A stretch of 64,000 bases of DNA from contig NZ_JTAN02000021.1 of assembly GCF_000949135.2 (NCBI RefSeq), forward strand, positions 310,001 through 374,000, read 5' to 3'. The translations under genes were made by a program, and so were the position numbers. Below, piece by piece: positions 17,256 to 25,226 of this stretch; position 1 is the first letter of the stretch; each line of letters begins with the position of its first letter. A model generated the notes under the pieces. That model was not told the DNA's origin. It ran no database searches and saw nothing but the letters and a program-made list of their open reading frames with translations. Origin of the DNA: Burkholderia sp. USMB20 (lineage in GTDB: Bacteria; Pseudomonadota; Gammaproteobacteria; Burkholderiales; Burkholderiaceae).

Positions 17256-18461
17256 ATGGAAGACGCAGTCATCGTTTCCGTCGCACGCACGCCGATCGGC
17301 AAGGCGTTTCGCGGCATGTTCAACGACACCGAGGCGCCCGCGCTGGGCGGCCACGTCGTGCGCGCTGCGCTCGAGCGCGCGGGCGTCGCGCCGGCCGACG
17401 TCGACGACGTGCTGATCGGCTGCGCCGCGCAGCAGGGCACGCAGGGCTACAACATCGGCCGCCTGTCGGCCGCGGCGGCCGGGCTGCCGGCGTCGGTGCC
17501 CGGCATGTCGATCGACCGCATGTGCTCGTCGGGCCTGATGTCGATCGCGAGCGCCGCGCGCAGCATCGGCGCGGGCGACGCGCGGATCGTCGTCGCGGGC
17601 GGCGTCGAATCGATCTCGCTCACGCAGAACAAGCACAAGAACGGCTACCGCGCGCGTTCGCAGGCCGTGCTCGACCATCAGCCTGCCGCGTACATGGCGA
17701 TGATGGAAACGGCCGAGATCGTGTCGCGCCGTTACGGCATCTCGCGTGCCGCGCAGGACGAATTCGCGCTGCAGAGCCACCAGCGCACGGCCGACGCGCA
17801 GGCGGCCGGCCGCTTCGACGCGGAAATCGCGCCGCTCGACGTGCGGCGCGCGCTGTTCGACAGGGATGGCAACCCGACCGGCCACGAAGCCGTCCGCGCG
17901 GCGCGCGACGAGGGCGTGCGCGCCGACACGACGGCCGAACGGCTCGCGGGGCTCAAGCCGTCGTGGAGCGGCGGCAAGGTCGTTGAGCAGGGCGAGTTCG
18001 TGACGGCCGGCAACGCGTCGCAGCTGTCGGACGGCGCGGCGGCGGTCGTCGTGATGTCGCGGGCCGAGGCGGAGCGTCGCGGACTGACGCCGCTCGGCAC
18101 GTTCCGCGGGCTGGCCGTGGCCGGCTGCGAGCCGGACGAGATGGGCATCGGCCCGGTGTTCGCGATTCCGAAGCTGCTGGAACGTTTCGGGATGACCGTG
18201 CGCGACGTCGGGCTGTGGGAGCTGAACGAGGCGTTCGCGTGCCAGGCGCTGTATTGCCGCGACACGCTCGGCATCCCCGACGAGCGGCTGAACGTCGACG
18301 GCGGCGCGATCGCGCTCGGCCACCCGTTCGGGATGTCGGGCACGCGGATGACGATGCACGCGCTGCTCGAAGGCGCGCGCCGCGGCGTGCGGCATGCGGT
18401 CGTGACGATGTGCATCGGCGGCGGGATGGGTGCCGCCGCGCTGTTCGAGGTCGGCGCGTAA
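17256..18461 (+). CDS. thiolase, probably for side-chain beta-oxidation
   Basis: A 401-residue thiolase. The nucleophile is C90 in [15 protein letters not shown], the histidine is in [10 protein letters not shown] and the second cysteine in [12 protein letters not shown]. The sequence around the nucleophile differs clearly from the FadA6-like thiolase of this operon, so the two probably act on different 3-oxo-CoA substrates. A FadA5-like role, releasing acetyl- or propionyl-CoA from the steroid side chain, is the most economical guess. It is the last enzyme of the CoA-ester block before the envelope and transporter genes. Confidence 0.82.
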   Translation: MEDAVIVSVARTPIGKAFRGMFNDTEAPALGGHVVRAALERAGVAPADVDDVLIGCAAQQGTQGYNIGRLSAAAAGLPASVPGMSIDRMCSSGLMSIASAARSIGAGDARIVVAGGVESISLTQNKHKNGYRARSQAVLDHQPAAYMAMMETAEIVSRRYGISRAAQDEFALQSHQRTADAQAAGRFDAEIAPLDVRRALFDRDGNPTGHEAVRAARDEGVRADTTAERLAGLKPSWSGGKVVEQGEFVTAGNASQLSDGAAAVVVMSRAEAERRGLTPLGTFRGLAVAGCEPDEMGIGPVFAIPKLLERFGMTVRDVGLWELNEAFACQALYCRDTLGIPDERLNVDGGAIALGHPFGMSGTRMTMHALLEGARRGVRHAVVTMCIGGGMGAAALFEVGA

Positions 18462-18629
18462 CGACGCTCGAGCAAGGCTCACCGGCAGCCGAGCCGGCAG
18501 CCCGGTTCGGCTGCCATCCATTCGGGACCATTCGAGGCCGCGGCAACGACCGACGGCCCGGAGACTTGCAGCGGCAGGGCGAGCGCGTCGGCGCGGGCCC
18601 GGGCCGCTCGCAGAGAAGGAGACAAACCG

Positions 18630-19589
18630 ATGAAACGTACTTTGCCAGGACTCGCGATGTCGGCGCTCGTGCTCGGCGCCGCGCTGTTCGCGTTCTCGCC
18701 GCGCCCGCTGCCGGCGTTCCCGGTCACCGCGATCCATGCGGACCGCCTGCAGATCAACGGGCTCGCCCGCGCCGGCACGCGCATCGTCGCGGTCGGCGAG
18801 CGCGGCGTCATCCTGTTGAGCGACGATGCGGGCGGCCGCTGGCGGCCGGCGTCGGTCACGCCGGACCAGGGATCGACGCTCACGCAGGTGAGCTTCGTCA
18901 CGCCGACGCTCGGCATCGCCGTCGGCCACGACGGCCGGATCCTGCGCAGCGACGACGCGGGTGTGCACTGGCGCGAAGTTCATGGCGACAACGCGCATTC
19001 CGACCCGCTGCTGTCCGTGTGGGGAACCGCGAACGGCCCGCTGTTCGCGGCCGGCAGTTTCGGCCAGCTGCTGCGCTCGGACGATGCGGGGCTCACGTGG
19101 CAGCCGCTCAAGACACCGGCGGGCGACCGCCACCTGAACGCGATCGTCGGCGACGGCCACGGCGACCTGCTGATCGCCGGCGAGAGCGGCACGCTGCTGC
19201 GCTCGACCGACAACGGCGCGAGCTGGGACAAGGTGCCGTCGCCGTACCAAGGCTCGCTGTTCGGCGCGCTGATGCTCGCGAACGGCGACTGGGTCGCATA
19301 CGGCATGCGCGGCAACGTGTTGCGCAGCACCGATCGCGGCGCGACCTGGACGCACGTCGACAGCCACGTGCCGGTGTCGTATTTCGGCGCGACCCAGCTT
19401 GCCGATGGCGAACTCGTGCTGGTCGGGCAGGGCGGCGCGATCGTCGGGTCGCGCGACGGCGGCCTGACCTTCGACGTGCGCAAGCTCGGCGGCGTGCAGA
19501 GCCTCGCGGCCGTGCTCGACATGGGCCGCGGCGCGCTGCTGCTCGGGGGCGAGGCCGGCGTCGCGCCGCTCGCTGCGTCGCCGTCCTGA
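18630..19589 (+). CDS. YCF48/BNR-repeat beta-propeller exported protein
   Basis: A 319-residue protein with an N-terminal signal peptide or anchor (about residues 8-24) followed by six or more repeats of the type LRSDDAGLTWQPL or LRSTDRGATWTHV. These are YCF48/BNR propeller blades related to photosystem II assembly factors. In many proteobacteria such a protein is encoded next to an RND/MMPL exporter, as here, together with DUF1329 and DUF1302 proteins, in loci for degradation of hydrophobic substrates. Its exact job is unknown; an accessory role in envelope transport is likely. The ribosome-binding site AGAAGGAG lies about 10 bases before the ATG. Confidence 0.8.
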   Translation: MKRTLPGLAMSALVLGAALFAFSPRPLPAFPVTAIHADRLQINGLARAGTRIVAVGERGVILLSDDAGGRWRPASVTPDQGSTLTQVSFVTPTLGIAVGHDGRILRSDDAGVHWREVHGDNAHSDPLLSVWGTANGPLFAAGSFGQLLRSDDAGLTWQPLKTPAGDRHLNAIVGDGHGDLLIAGESGTLLRSTDNGASWDKVPSPYQGSLFGALMLANGDWVAYGMRGNVLRSTDRGATWTHVDSHVPVSYFGATQLADGELVLVGQGGAIVGSRDGGLTFDVRKLGGVQSLAAVLDMGRGALLLGGEAGVAPLAASPS

Positions 19590-19665
19590 TGCGCGGCGGC
19601 GCTCGCCTTCGCGCTGCCCGCATCGTCCGCATCGCCTGTTCCGTCCGTTCCGACACGAGAAATCC

Positions 19666-22143
19666 ATGAACGACCTGTCACGCTCCACCGAAGCCGTTCC
19701 CGCGTCGCGCCTCGCCGCGTTCGTCGAGCGCTGCGCCGATACCATCATCCGGCAGCGCCGGCTGCTGATGCTGCTGTGCGTCGCGCTGACGCTCGCGCTC
19801 GGCCTGTCCGCGACGCGCCTGAAGCTCGATCCGGGCTTCAACAAGATGATCCCGATGCAGCACCCGTACATGCAGGTGTTCGAGCGCTACGCGGGCGCGT
19901 TCCCCGGTGCGAACACGATCCTCGTCAGCCTGCGCTGGAAGGGCGACGGCGACATCTACAACCAGACGTTCATGGACGCGCTGCGCCACGCGACCGACGA
20001 CGTGTTCTTCATCCCCGGCGTGAACCGCTCGCGCGTGTTCTCGCTGTTCACGCCGAACGTGCACTACACCGAGGTGACGGAAGCCGGTTTTCGCGGCGAC
20101 GTGGTCGTGCCCGGCCAGTTCTCGAGCGCGAACCCGGACGACCTTGCGAAGGTGCGCCGCAACGTCGCCCGCTCCGGGCAGATCGGCCGGCTTGTCGGCA
20201 ACGACCTGAAGTCGGCTCTGATCCGCGCGGAGTTGCGCGAGACCGATCCGGCCACCGGCAAGCGGCTCGACTACAGCGCGGTCGCGCGCCAGCTCGAGGA
20301 AATCCGCGCGCGCTACGCGAAGCAGGGCATCGACGTGAACATCATCGGCTTCGCGAAGCTGGTCGGCGACGTCGAAGCGGGGATCGCCGGCGTGATGGCG
20401 TTCTTCGCGCTCGCGTTCCTCGTGACGGCCGCGTTGCTGTTCGCCTATACGCGCTCGCTGAAGACCACCGTGCTCGCGCTCGTCGTCGCGCTGCTGCCGG
20501 TCGTCTGGCTGCTCGGCGCGCTGCCGCTGCTCGGGCTCGGCATCGATCCGATGTCGATCCTCGTGCCGTTCCTGATCTTCTCGATCGGCGTGTCGCACGC
20601 GGTGCAGATGACCAATGCGTGGAAGCAGGCGCTGGTGCGCGGCGCGGCGTCGGCCGAGGCCGCGCGCGACGCGTTCCGCAAGCTGTTCGTGCCGGGCACG
20701 GTCGCGCTGCTGACCAACGCGCTCGGCTTCATGGTGATCATGCGGATCAGGATCGACATCGTGCGCGAGCTCGGCATCACCGCGTGCCTCGGCGTGCTGC
20801 TGATGATCGTCACCAACAAGGTGTTCCTGCCGATCCTGCTGTCGTACACGCGCCTCGAACGCGGCACGCTCGCGCGGGCGCAGCGCACCGCGGCGGCCGG
20901 CGGAAGCCCGATGTGGTCGCGCTTCGCGCTGTTCGCGCGGCCGGCGCCGGCGCTCGGCGTGTTCGCCGTGGCGCTCGCGCTGCTCGCGTACGGCACGCTC
21001 GAGTCGCGCAGGCTCGAGATCGGCGACATCGGCACCGGCGCGCCGGAGCTGCGCGCGAACTCGCGCTACAACGTCGACAACGCGGCGATCACGCACCAGT
21101 ACAACATCGGCGTCGACGTGCTGTCGGTGATCGTCGAGACGACCGGTTTCGACGACGCGTGCCTGCATTACCCTGTGATGAGCGCGATCGAGAAGTTCGA
21201 GATGAACATGCGCGGCGTGGCGGGCGTGCAGTCGGTGACGAGCGTCGCGTCGCAGGGCAAGGTGTTCATCGCCGCGTTCAACGAAGGCAATCCGCGCTGG
21301 GCCGCGCTGCCGCGCTCCAGCGACGGGCTCACGCAGGGTTCCAACGCGTTCGACCCCGACAACGGGATGAACACCGCGAACTGCAAGGCGATCCAGGTGC
21401 TGATCTACACGAAGAACCACGAAGGCACGACCATCGCGCACATCGTCGACGAGATCAAGCGCTACGCGGCCGAGAACCCGACGCCGAACGTCGCGTTCCG
21501 GCTCGCGGGCGGCAACGTCGGCGTGATGGCCGCGACCAACGAGGCGGTCGGCGACGCGGAGGTCGCGATGCTGCTGTCGATCTTCGGCGCGATCGCGCTG
21601 CTGTGCGCGGTCACGTTCCGCTCGTGGCGCGCGGTGCTGTGCATCATCGTGCCGCTCACGCTGGTGTCGATCCTGTGCAACGCGGTGATGGCGCGGCTCG
21701 GAATCGGGCTGAAGGTCGCGACGCTGCCGGTGATCACGCTCGGTGTCGGCGTCGGCGTCGACTACGGGATCTACCTGTACGAACGCCTGCAGCACGACCT
21801 GCGCCACGGCGCGACGCTGCCCGACGCATTCGCCGACGCGATGCGCCAGCGCGGCACCGCGGCGCTGTTCACGGCCGTCACGATGTTCATCGGCGTCGGC
21901 ACGTGGGCGTTCTCCGCGCTGAAGTTCCAGGTCGACATGGGCGTGCTGCTCGCGTTCATGTTCCTCGTGAACCTGTTCGGCGCGGTGTTCCTGCTGCCCG
22001 CGCTGGCCGCATGGCTCGGCGTCGAGCGTGCCGAGCGCCGCGTGGCGCAACTGACGCAGCCGTCCGCGTCGTCTGCGTCGTCTGCGCCGGCACCAGCGCG
22101 CGAACCGACGCGCGCGCTCGAACCCGGCAATCCGGCGCGCTGA
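19666..22143 (+). CDS. RND/MMPL-family transporter
   Basis: An 825-residue inner-membrane protein. One membrane segment lies near residues 37-53, then a large periplasmic loop, a five-helix block (about residues 240-400) and a repeat of the same layout in the second half. Motifs such as GVSHAVQMTNAW and GVGVDYGIYLYERL match the predicted-exporter RND subfamily related to MMPL and hopanoid/lipid transporters. Paired with the YCF48-like protein, it may move steroids or their derivatives across the envelope; the direction is not visible. The C-terminal tail after residue 790 is low-complexity (Ser, Ala, Pro). A 76-base gap separates it from the preceding gene. Confidence 0.85.
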   Translation: MNDLSRSTEAVPASRLAAFVERCADTIIRQRRLLMLLCVALTLALGLSATRLKLDPGFNKMIPMQHPYMQVFERYAGAFPGANTILVSLRWKGDGDIYNQTFMDALRHATDDVFFIPGVNRSRVFSLFTPNVHYTEVTEAGFRGDVVVPGQFSSANPDDLAKVRRNVARSGQIGRLVGNDLKSALIRAELRETDPATGKRLDYSAVARQLEEIRARYAKQGIDVNIIGFAKLVGDVEAGIAGVMAFFALAFLVTAALLFAYTRSLKTTVLALVVALLPVVWLLGALPLLGLGIDPMSILVPFLIFSIGVSHAVQMTNAWKQALVRGAASAEAARDAFRKLFVPGTVALLTNALGFMVIMRIRIDIVRELGITACLGVLLMIVTNKVFLPILLSYTRLERGTLARAQRTAAAGGSPMWSRFALFARPAPALGVFAVALALLAYGTLESRRLEIGDIGTGAPELRANSRYNVDNAAITHQYNIGVDVLSVIVETTGFDDACLHYPVMSAIEKFEMNMRGVAGVQSVTSVASQGKVFIAAFNEGNPRWAALPRSSDGLTQGSNAFDPDNGMNTANCKAIQVLIYTKNHEGTTIAHIVDEIKRYAAENPTPNVAFRLAGGNVGVMAATNEAVGDAEVAMLLSIFGAIALLCAVTFRSWRAVLCIIVPLTLVSILCNAVMARLGIGLKVATLPVITLGVGVGVDYGIYLYERLQHDLRHGATLPDAFADAMRQRGTAALFTAVTMFIGVGTWAFSALKFQVDMGVLLAFMFLVNLFGAVFLLPALAAWLGVERAERRVAQLTQPSASSASSAPAPAREPTRALEPGNPAR

Positions 22144-22219
22144 ACGACGCAACCCCCGAACCCCCATTACCCCGGTGCGCGGCGGGCCGCCGCGCGTTCC
22201 CAAAGAGGAGTCAACCCAC

Positions 22220-23299
22220 ATGTCCGCACGCCCTTACAAGATCGAAGCCCAGCCGCTCGTGCAGCGCTATGCGCGCGGCTGGCACTGCCTCGGCCTCGCC
22301 CGCGACTACAAGGACGGCAAGCCGCACACGCTGAACATCTTCGGCCGCAAGCTCGCCGCGTTCGCCGATTCGACCGGCAGGATCAACATCGTCGACGCGT
22401 ACTGCCCGCACATGGGCGCCGACCTGAGCCTCGGCACGGTCGAAGGCGACAACCTCGTCTGCCCGTTCCACGGCTGGGCGTGGAACGGCGCAGGGCAGTG
22501 CGCGTCGATTCCGTATTGCAAGCGGATTCCGCCGAAGGCGCGCATCGGCGCGTGGCCGACCTGCGAGGAGAACAACCTGCTGTTCGTGTGGAACGACCCG
22601 GAAGGCAATGCGCCGCCGCCGGAAGTCGCGATTCCGAGGCTCGACGTGTGCTTCTCCGACGAATGGTCGGACTGGGTCGTCGACAAGATGGTGATCAACG
22701 CGAACTGCCGCGAACTGGTCGACAACATCTCGGACGTCGCGCACTTCGCGACCGTTCACCATGCGCCGATCGACTATTTCGCGAACCTGTTCGAGGATCA
22801 CAAGGCGACGCAGCTGATGGTCGGCCGCAGCGAGAAGCTCGGCGGTGACAGCCTGACCGCGCTGTCGACGTATTTCGGGCCGGCCGTGCACATCACGCAG
22901 ATGACGGGGCAGAGCGGCGGGCAGCCGATCCATTCGGTGCTGCTGAACTGCCACGTGCCGATCGACATGAACAGTTTCGAGCTGCGCTACGGCGTGATCG
23001 TGAAGAAGGTGGCCGGCCTGAGCGACGCGCAGAACCTGGAGATCGCGAACGCTTACGTGAAGGAAGCGCAGCGCGCGTTCTACGAGGACGTCGACATCTG
23101 GCACAGCAAGACGCGGATCGACAACCCGCTGCTGTGCGAAGGCGACGGGCCGCTGTACCAGATGCGCGACTGGTATTCGCAGTTCTATCTGGACGCGGCC
23201 GACGTGCGGCCGTCGAGCGTCGCGCGCAAGTCGTTCGAGATGAAGATCCGCGACGGCGAGACGCCGCCGGCGCTGCATCACGTGTTCGAACCGCAGTAA
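22220..23299 (+). CDS. kshA: KshA-like Rieske oxygenase, 3-ketosteroid 9-alpha-hydroxylase
   Basis: A 359-residue Rieske non-haem iron oxygenase. The [2Fe-2S] ligands are C62/H64 and C81/H84. The mononuclear iron motif is in LVDNISDVAHFATVHH (D172, H175, H180). The C-terminal IDNPLLCEGDGPLYQMRDWYSQFY closely resembles actinobacterial KshA. It should hydroxylate C9 of a 3-ketosteroid so that ring B opens with ring A aromatisation. No reductase partner (KshB) is encoded in the window, so electrons must come from a protein made elsewhere. A good AAAGAGGAG precedes the ATG. This is the last gene before the apparently foreign block. Confidence 0.88.
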   Translation: MSARPYKIEAQPLVQRYARGWHCLGLARDYKDGKPHTLNIFGRKLAAFADSTGRINIVDAYCPHMGADLSLGTVEGDNLVCPFHGWAWNGAGQCASIPYCKRIPPKARIGAWPTCEENNLLFVWNDPEGNAPPPEVAIPRLDVCFSDEWSDWVVDKMVINANCRELVDNISDVAHFATVHHAPIDYFANLFEDHKATQLMVGRSEKLGGDSLTALSTYFGPAVHITQMTGQSGGQPIHSVLLNCHVPIDMNSFELRYGVIVKKVAGLSDAQNLEIANAYVKEAQRAFYEDVDIWHSKTRIDNPLLCEGDGPLYQMRDWYSQFYLDAADVRPSSVARKSFEMKIRDGETPPALHHVFEPQ

Positions 23300-23345
23300 T
23301 GCAATAGCGCAGTCACGGCGCGGCGTGGCGAGTGGCGGGAAAAAT

Positions 23346-23369
23346 GGGGGGCGTATCGCTACGCCTCCC
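23346..23369 (+). terminator. hairpin after kshA
   Basis: A stem of about ten pairs (GGGGGGCGTA / TACGCCTCCC, including one G-T pair) with a four-base TCGC loop ends 70 bases after the kshA stop. There is no T tract. It may terminate the long catabolic operon before the cspA promoter. Confidence 0.4.
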
Positions 23370-23437
23370 GATTGCCGCGAACGCCCGCCGGACAAGGCGA
23401 CGCGTGCTGCCGCGCGCACGCGTCGCATCGAAAGGAC

Positions 23438-23466
23438 TTGACGGATCGGCTTGCACCGCGTAGTGT
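23438..23466 (+). promoter_or_regulatory. sigma-70-type promoter of cspA
   Basis: TTGACG at 23438-23443 and TAGTGT at 23461-23466 are separated by the ideal 17 bases. Transcription would begin near 23473 and give a 5' leader of about 130 bases, the usual design for cold-shock mRNAs. The leader contains a perfect 7-bp hairpin (23508-23524). Confidence 0.6.
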
Positions 23467-23605
23467 CCGAGACCGAAGTCTTCAAGAAGCTCGATTGCTC
23501 ATCATTGGCCGCACGGCGTGCGGCAGTCGTTGGTCTCTCCCTCTTTGATTCTTTCTGTGCCCGTCACGGGCGCATGTTCATTTCATTCGTATTAAGGAAG
23601 TATTT
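23467..23605 (+). promoter_or_regulatory. cspA: long 5' leader of cspA
   Basis: The roughly 130-base stretch between the predicted start site and the cspA start codon has no open frame. GCCGCAC and GTGCGGC at 23508-23524 form a hairpin with a three-base loop. Long structured leaders of cspA-type mRNAs act as cold-sensing elements in E. coli; the same role is inferred here. The ribosome-binding site AAGGAAG lies at 23594-23600. Confidence 0.5.
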
Positions 23606-23809
23606 GTGGATACCGGTACCGTCAAGTGGTTCAACGAAACCAAGGGCTTTGGTTTCATCTCCCCGGACAACGGCGGCGACGATCTGTTCGCCCATTTCTC
23701 TGAAATCCGCGGCACGGGTTTCAAGACCCTGGCCGAAGGCCAGAAGGTCAGCTACGAAGTGAAGCGTGGCCCGAAGGGTCTGCAAGCGTCGAACATCACG
23801 CCGCAGTAA
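23606..23809 (+). CDS. cspA: cold-shock protein CspA
   Basis: A 67-residue single-domain cold-shock protein that should bind single-stranded RNA and DNA and melt mRNA structure. The RNP1 motif KGFGFI and RNP2-like DLFAHF are both present, and the length is standard. The start is GTG at 23606 with AAGGAAG upstream. It is followed by a strong hairpin and then by an infA paralogue. This housekeeping gene has no obvious link to the steroid genes and marks the left part of the block that separates the two halves of the catabolic locus. Confidence 0.95.
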   Translation: MDTGTVKWFNETKGFGFISPDNGGDDLFAHFSEIRGTGFKTLAEGQKVSYEVKRGPKGLQASNITPQ

Positions 23810-23816
23810 GCCGTAT

Positions 23817-23848
23817 CGGCAGCGGTCGCCAAGCGGCGGCCGCTGCCG
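23817..23848 (+). terminator. strong hairpin just after cspA
   Basis: An almost perfect 14-pair stem (CGGCAGCGG ... CCGCTGCCG, with inner CGCC/GGCG pairs) closes on the four-base loop AAGC and begins eight bases after the cspA stop. There is no T tract, but the position and stability suggest termination or 3'-end protection. Confidence 0.55.
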
Positions 23849-23899
23849 GACGGATCTCGCGCGGAGGCCGGCCCGAGCCGGCGTCCAGCGCGTTCCGAC

Positions 23900-23946
23900 G
23901 CACACGACCGATGCATCGCGGCATTCACGATGCATCGGTCGTGTGC
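23900..23946. repeat. perfect 19-bp inverted repeat
   Basis: Bases 23900-23918 are the exact reverse complement of 23928-23946, with a nine-base spacer. The arm begins GCACACGACCGATG. A dyad of this length is rare by chance. It could be an RNA hairpin at the 3' end of the cspA transcript, a protein-binding site, or a remnant of a small mobile repeat. Confidence 0.75.
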
Positions 23947-23957
23947 TTCCCTCATCC

Positions 23958-23982
23958 ATCGCACGTCCGTACGACGTGCGAT
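23958..23982. repeat. perfect 10-bp inverted repeat
   Basis: ATCGCACGTC at 23958-23967 pairs with GACGTGCGAT at 23973-23982 around a five-base loop. It lies only 11 bases after the 19-bp repeat, so three strong hairpins follow cspA in tandem. Confidence 0.65.
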
Positions 23983-24270
23983 CCAACGCCCTCGCGACGC
24001 GTTCGCCGTGTCGCCAGCGGCCCATGCTGCAACCCGAGTAGACCGTCGCCATGCCGCACGCGGCGCGGTCCCGACTTTGCGCGGTGCCGATCGCATCGCC
24101 GCCACTGACCGCCCGACCGCCGCAACGCGCCGGGCTCCGATTGCAAGGCGGGCCCGTCGCCCGTCTGAACGAATTGATACCCGGCATCCTGCCGGCCGCC
24201 GTCCCGTTGCGGGACACGGCGCCGGTGGCTCGCCGCGGCCGCGGTCACTCACTTGTCTGGAGGAATTGGT

Positions 24271-24534
24271 TTGGCAAAAGAAGAACTGCTGGAACTGGAC
24301 GGAATCGTCGACGAAGTGCTGCCGGACAGCAAATACCGTGTCACGCTGGAAAACGGCGTCGTGGTCGGCGCGTATGCGTCGGGCCGCATGCGCAAGAACC
24401 ACATCCGCATTCTCGCGGGTGACCGTGTGACGCTGGAACTGTCGGTGTACGACCTGACGAAGGGGCGTATCAACTTCCGCCACAAGGACGCGAATTCGCC
24501 GCGTCCGCCGCGCACCGGGCAACCGCGTCGCTAA
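24271..24534 (+). CDS. infA: translation initiation factor IF-1 (paralogue)
   Basis: An 87-residue S1/OB-fold protein starting with [10 protein letters not shown] after the initiator. The core motifs [27 protein letters not shown] and [10 protein letters not shown] are those of IF-1, which binds the ribosomal A site during initiation. The start is TTG at 24271, chosen because GGAGG at 24259-24263 is seven bases upstream; rare starts limit expression. The C-terminal tail ([15 protein letters not shown]) is longer and more basic than in the usual 72-residue ribosomal-operon copy, so this is probably a second infA. Adjacent cspA suggests a shared cold or stress role. Confidence 0.88.
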   Translation: MAKEELLELDGIVDEVLPDSKYRVTLENGVVVGAYASGRMRKNHIRILAGDRVTLELSVYDLTKGRINFRHKDANSPRPPRTGQPRR

Positions 24535-24541
24535 GTAGTAG

Positions 24542-24571
24542 CGATCGGGCGGCGCAACGCCGCACCGATCG
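24542..24571 (+). terminator. hairpin after infA
   Basis: CGATCGG-GCGGCG pairs with CGCCGC-(A)-CCGATCG around a CAA loop: 13 pairs with a single bulged A, starting seven bases after the infA stop. No T tract follows. Confidence 0.5.
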
Positions 24572-25226
24572 AAACCCGTCCGGCCCGGTCATGCGGCCGG
24601 GCACACCGGATGGGCGGCGCAGTTCGCGCCGTTCGCCGGTCTGGTTCGCGGATTCGACATCGGCGAGCCATCTTCGACGAGCGCCGGTCCATAGCGCGCG
24701 CTCCGCTCCCATCCAGTTGTACGCATCCACGTATCGCACCGCGCGTTTCAATTTCGAAACGTGCCGATGTGTCGGCACAGCGGCGTGCTCGGTCCGCTCG
24801 TGACGGTGACGCCACCACGTGGTCGCCGGGCGAGCGTGATGGCGGCAATCAACGCGGGCCGATGCAGGAGAGAGTCAGGCCTGTATCAACGCTGCAACAC
24901 ATTCATTCGCCCACCGGGCCCATCTCCGTATTTTTCAGTTCCAACGCGCCTTGCGCACCCGACCCGCATTGGTGGCACGCCACTTGCAGCGGGGATGTGC
25001 CTGCGGGCGCATGATTTCATGGAAACCGCCGTGGGTGACCGTAACGTGGCGCACGGCGTCTTCGGGGGAAGGCCCGTCGCGTGATCTACGGTTCGGTCGT
25101 GCGTTTCTCCGTCGTGACAAGACGTATTCGAGTTCGCCTTTCCTCGCCGGCCGGCGACGGGCGTGATCGAACTTCACGACGGGAAACGTTACAAGAACAA
25201 CCGGTCGGCGTCTGGGGCCCAGAGTC
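24572..25226. other. non-coding gap
   Basis: About 650 bases without a convincing gene. Several short open frames overlap in different phases with no ribosome-binding sites. A second short GC hairpin (CCCGG / CCGGG, near 24584-24602) follows the infA terminator. Promoter sequences for the next gene could not be picked reliably. Confidence 0.35.

Larger units (their letters stand above)
23849..24270. other. gap between cspA and infA with large inverted repeats
   Basis: No protein gene is supported in this stretch. It contains the two inverted repeats annotated at 23900-23946 and 23958-23982. The rest, up to the infA ribosome-binding site at 24259-24263, is plain GC-rich sequence in which I could not pick a promoter. 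Confidence 0.4.

Noticed and set aside
17241-19871. An 876-codon minus-strand open frame opposite the thiolase and YCF48 genes
   Set aside because: Same composition artefact; no start signal and no domain, while the plus strand carries clear family motifs.
19678-22221. An 847-codon minus-strand open frame opposite the RND transporter
   Set aside because: Rich in Arg, His and Gln without membrane segments; the transporter on the other strand is unambiguous.
24572-25226. A possible insertion-sequence remnant in the gap before the chimeric transporter
   Set aside because: No transposase fragment, terminal inverted repeats or target duplication could be found.
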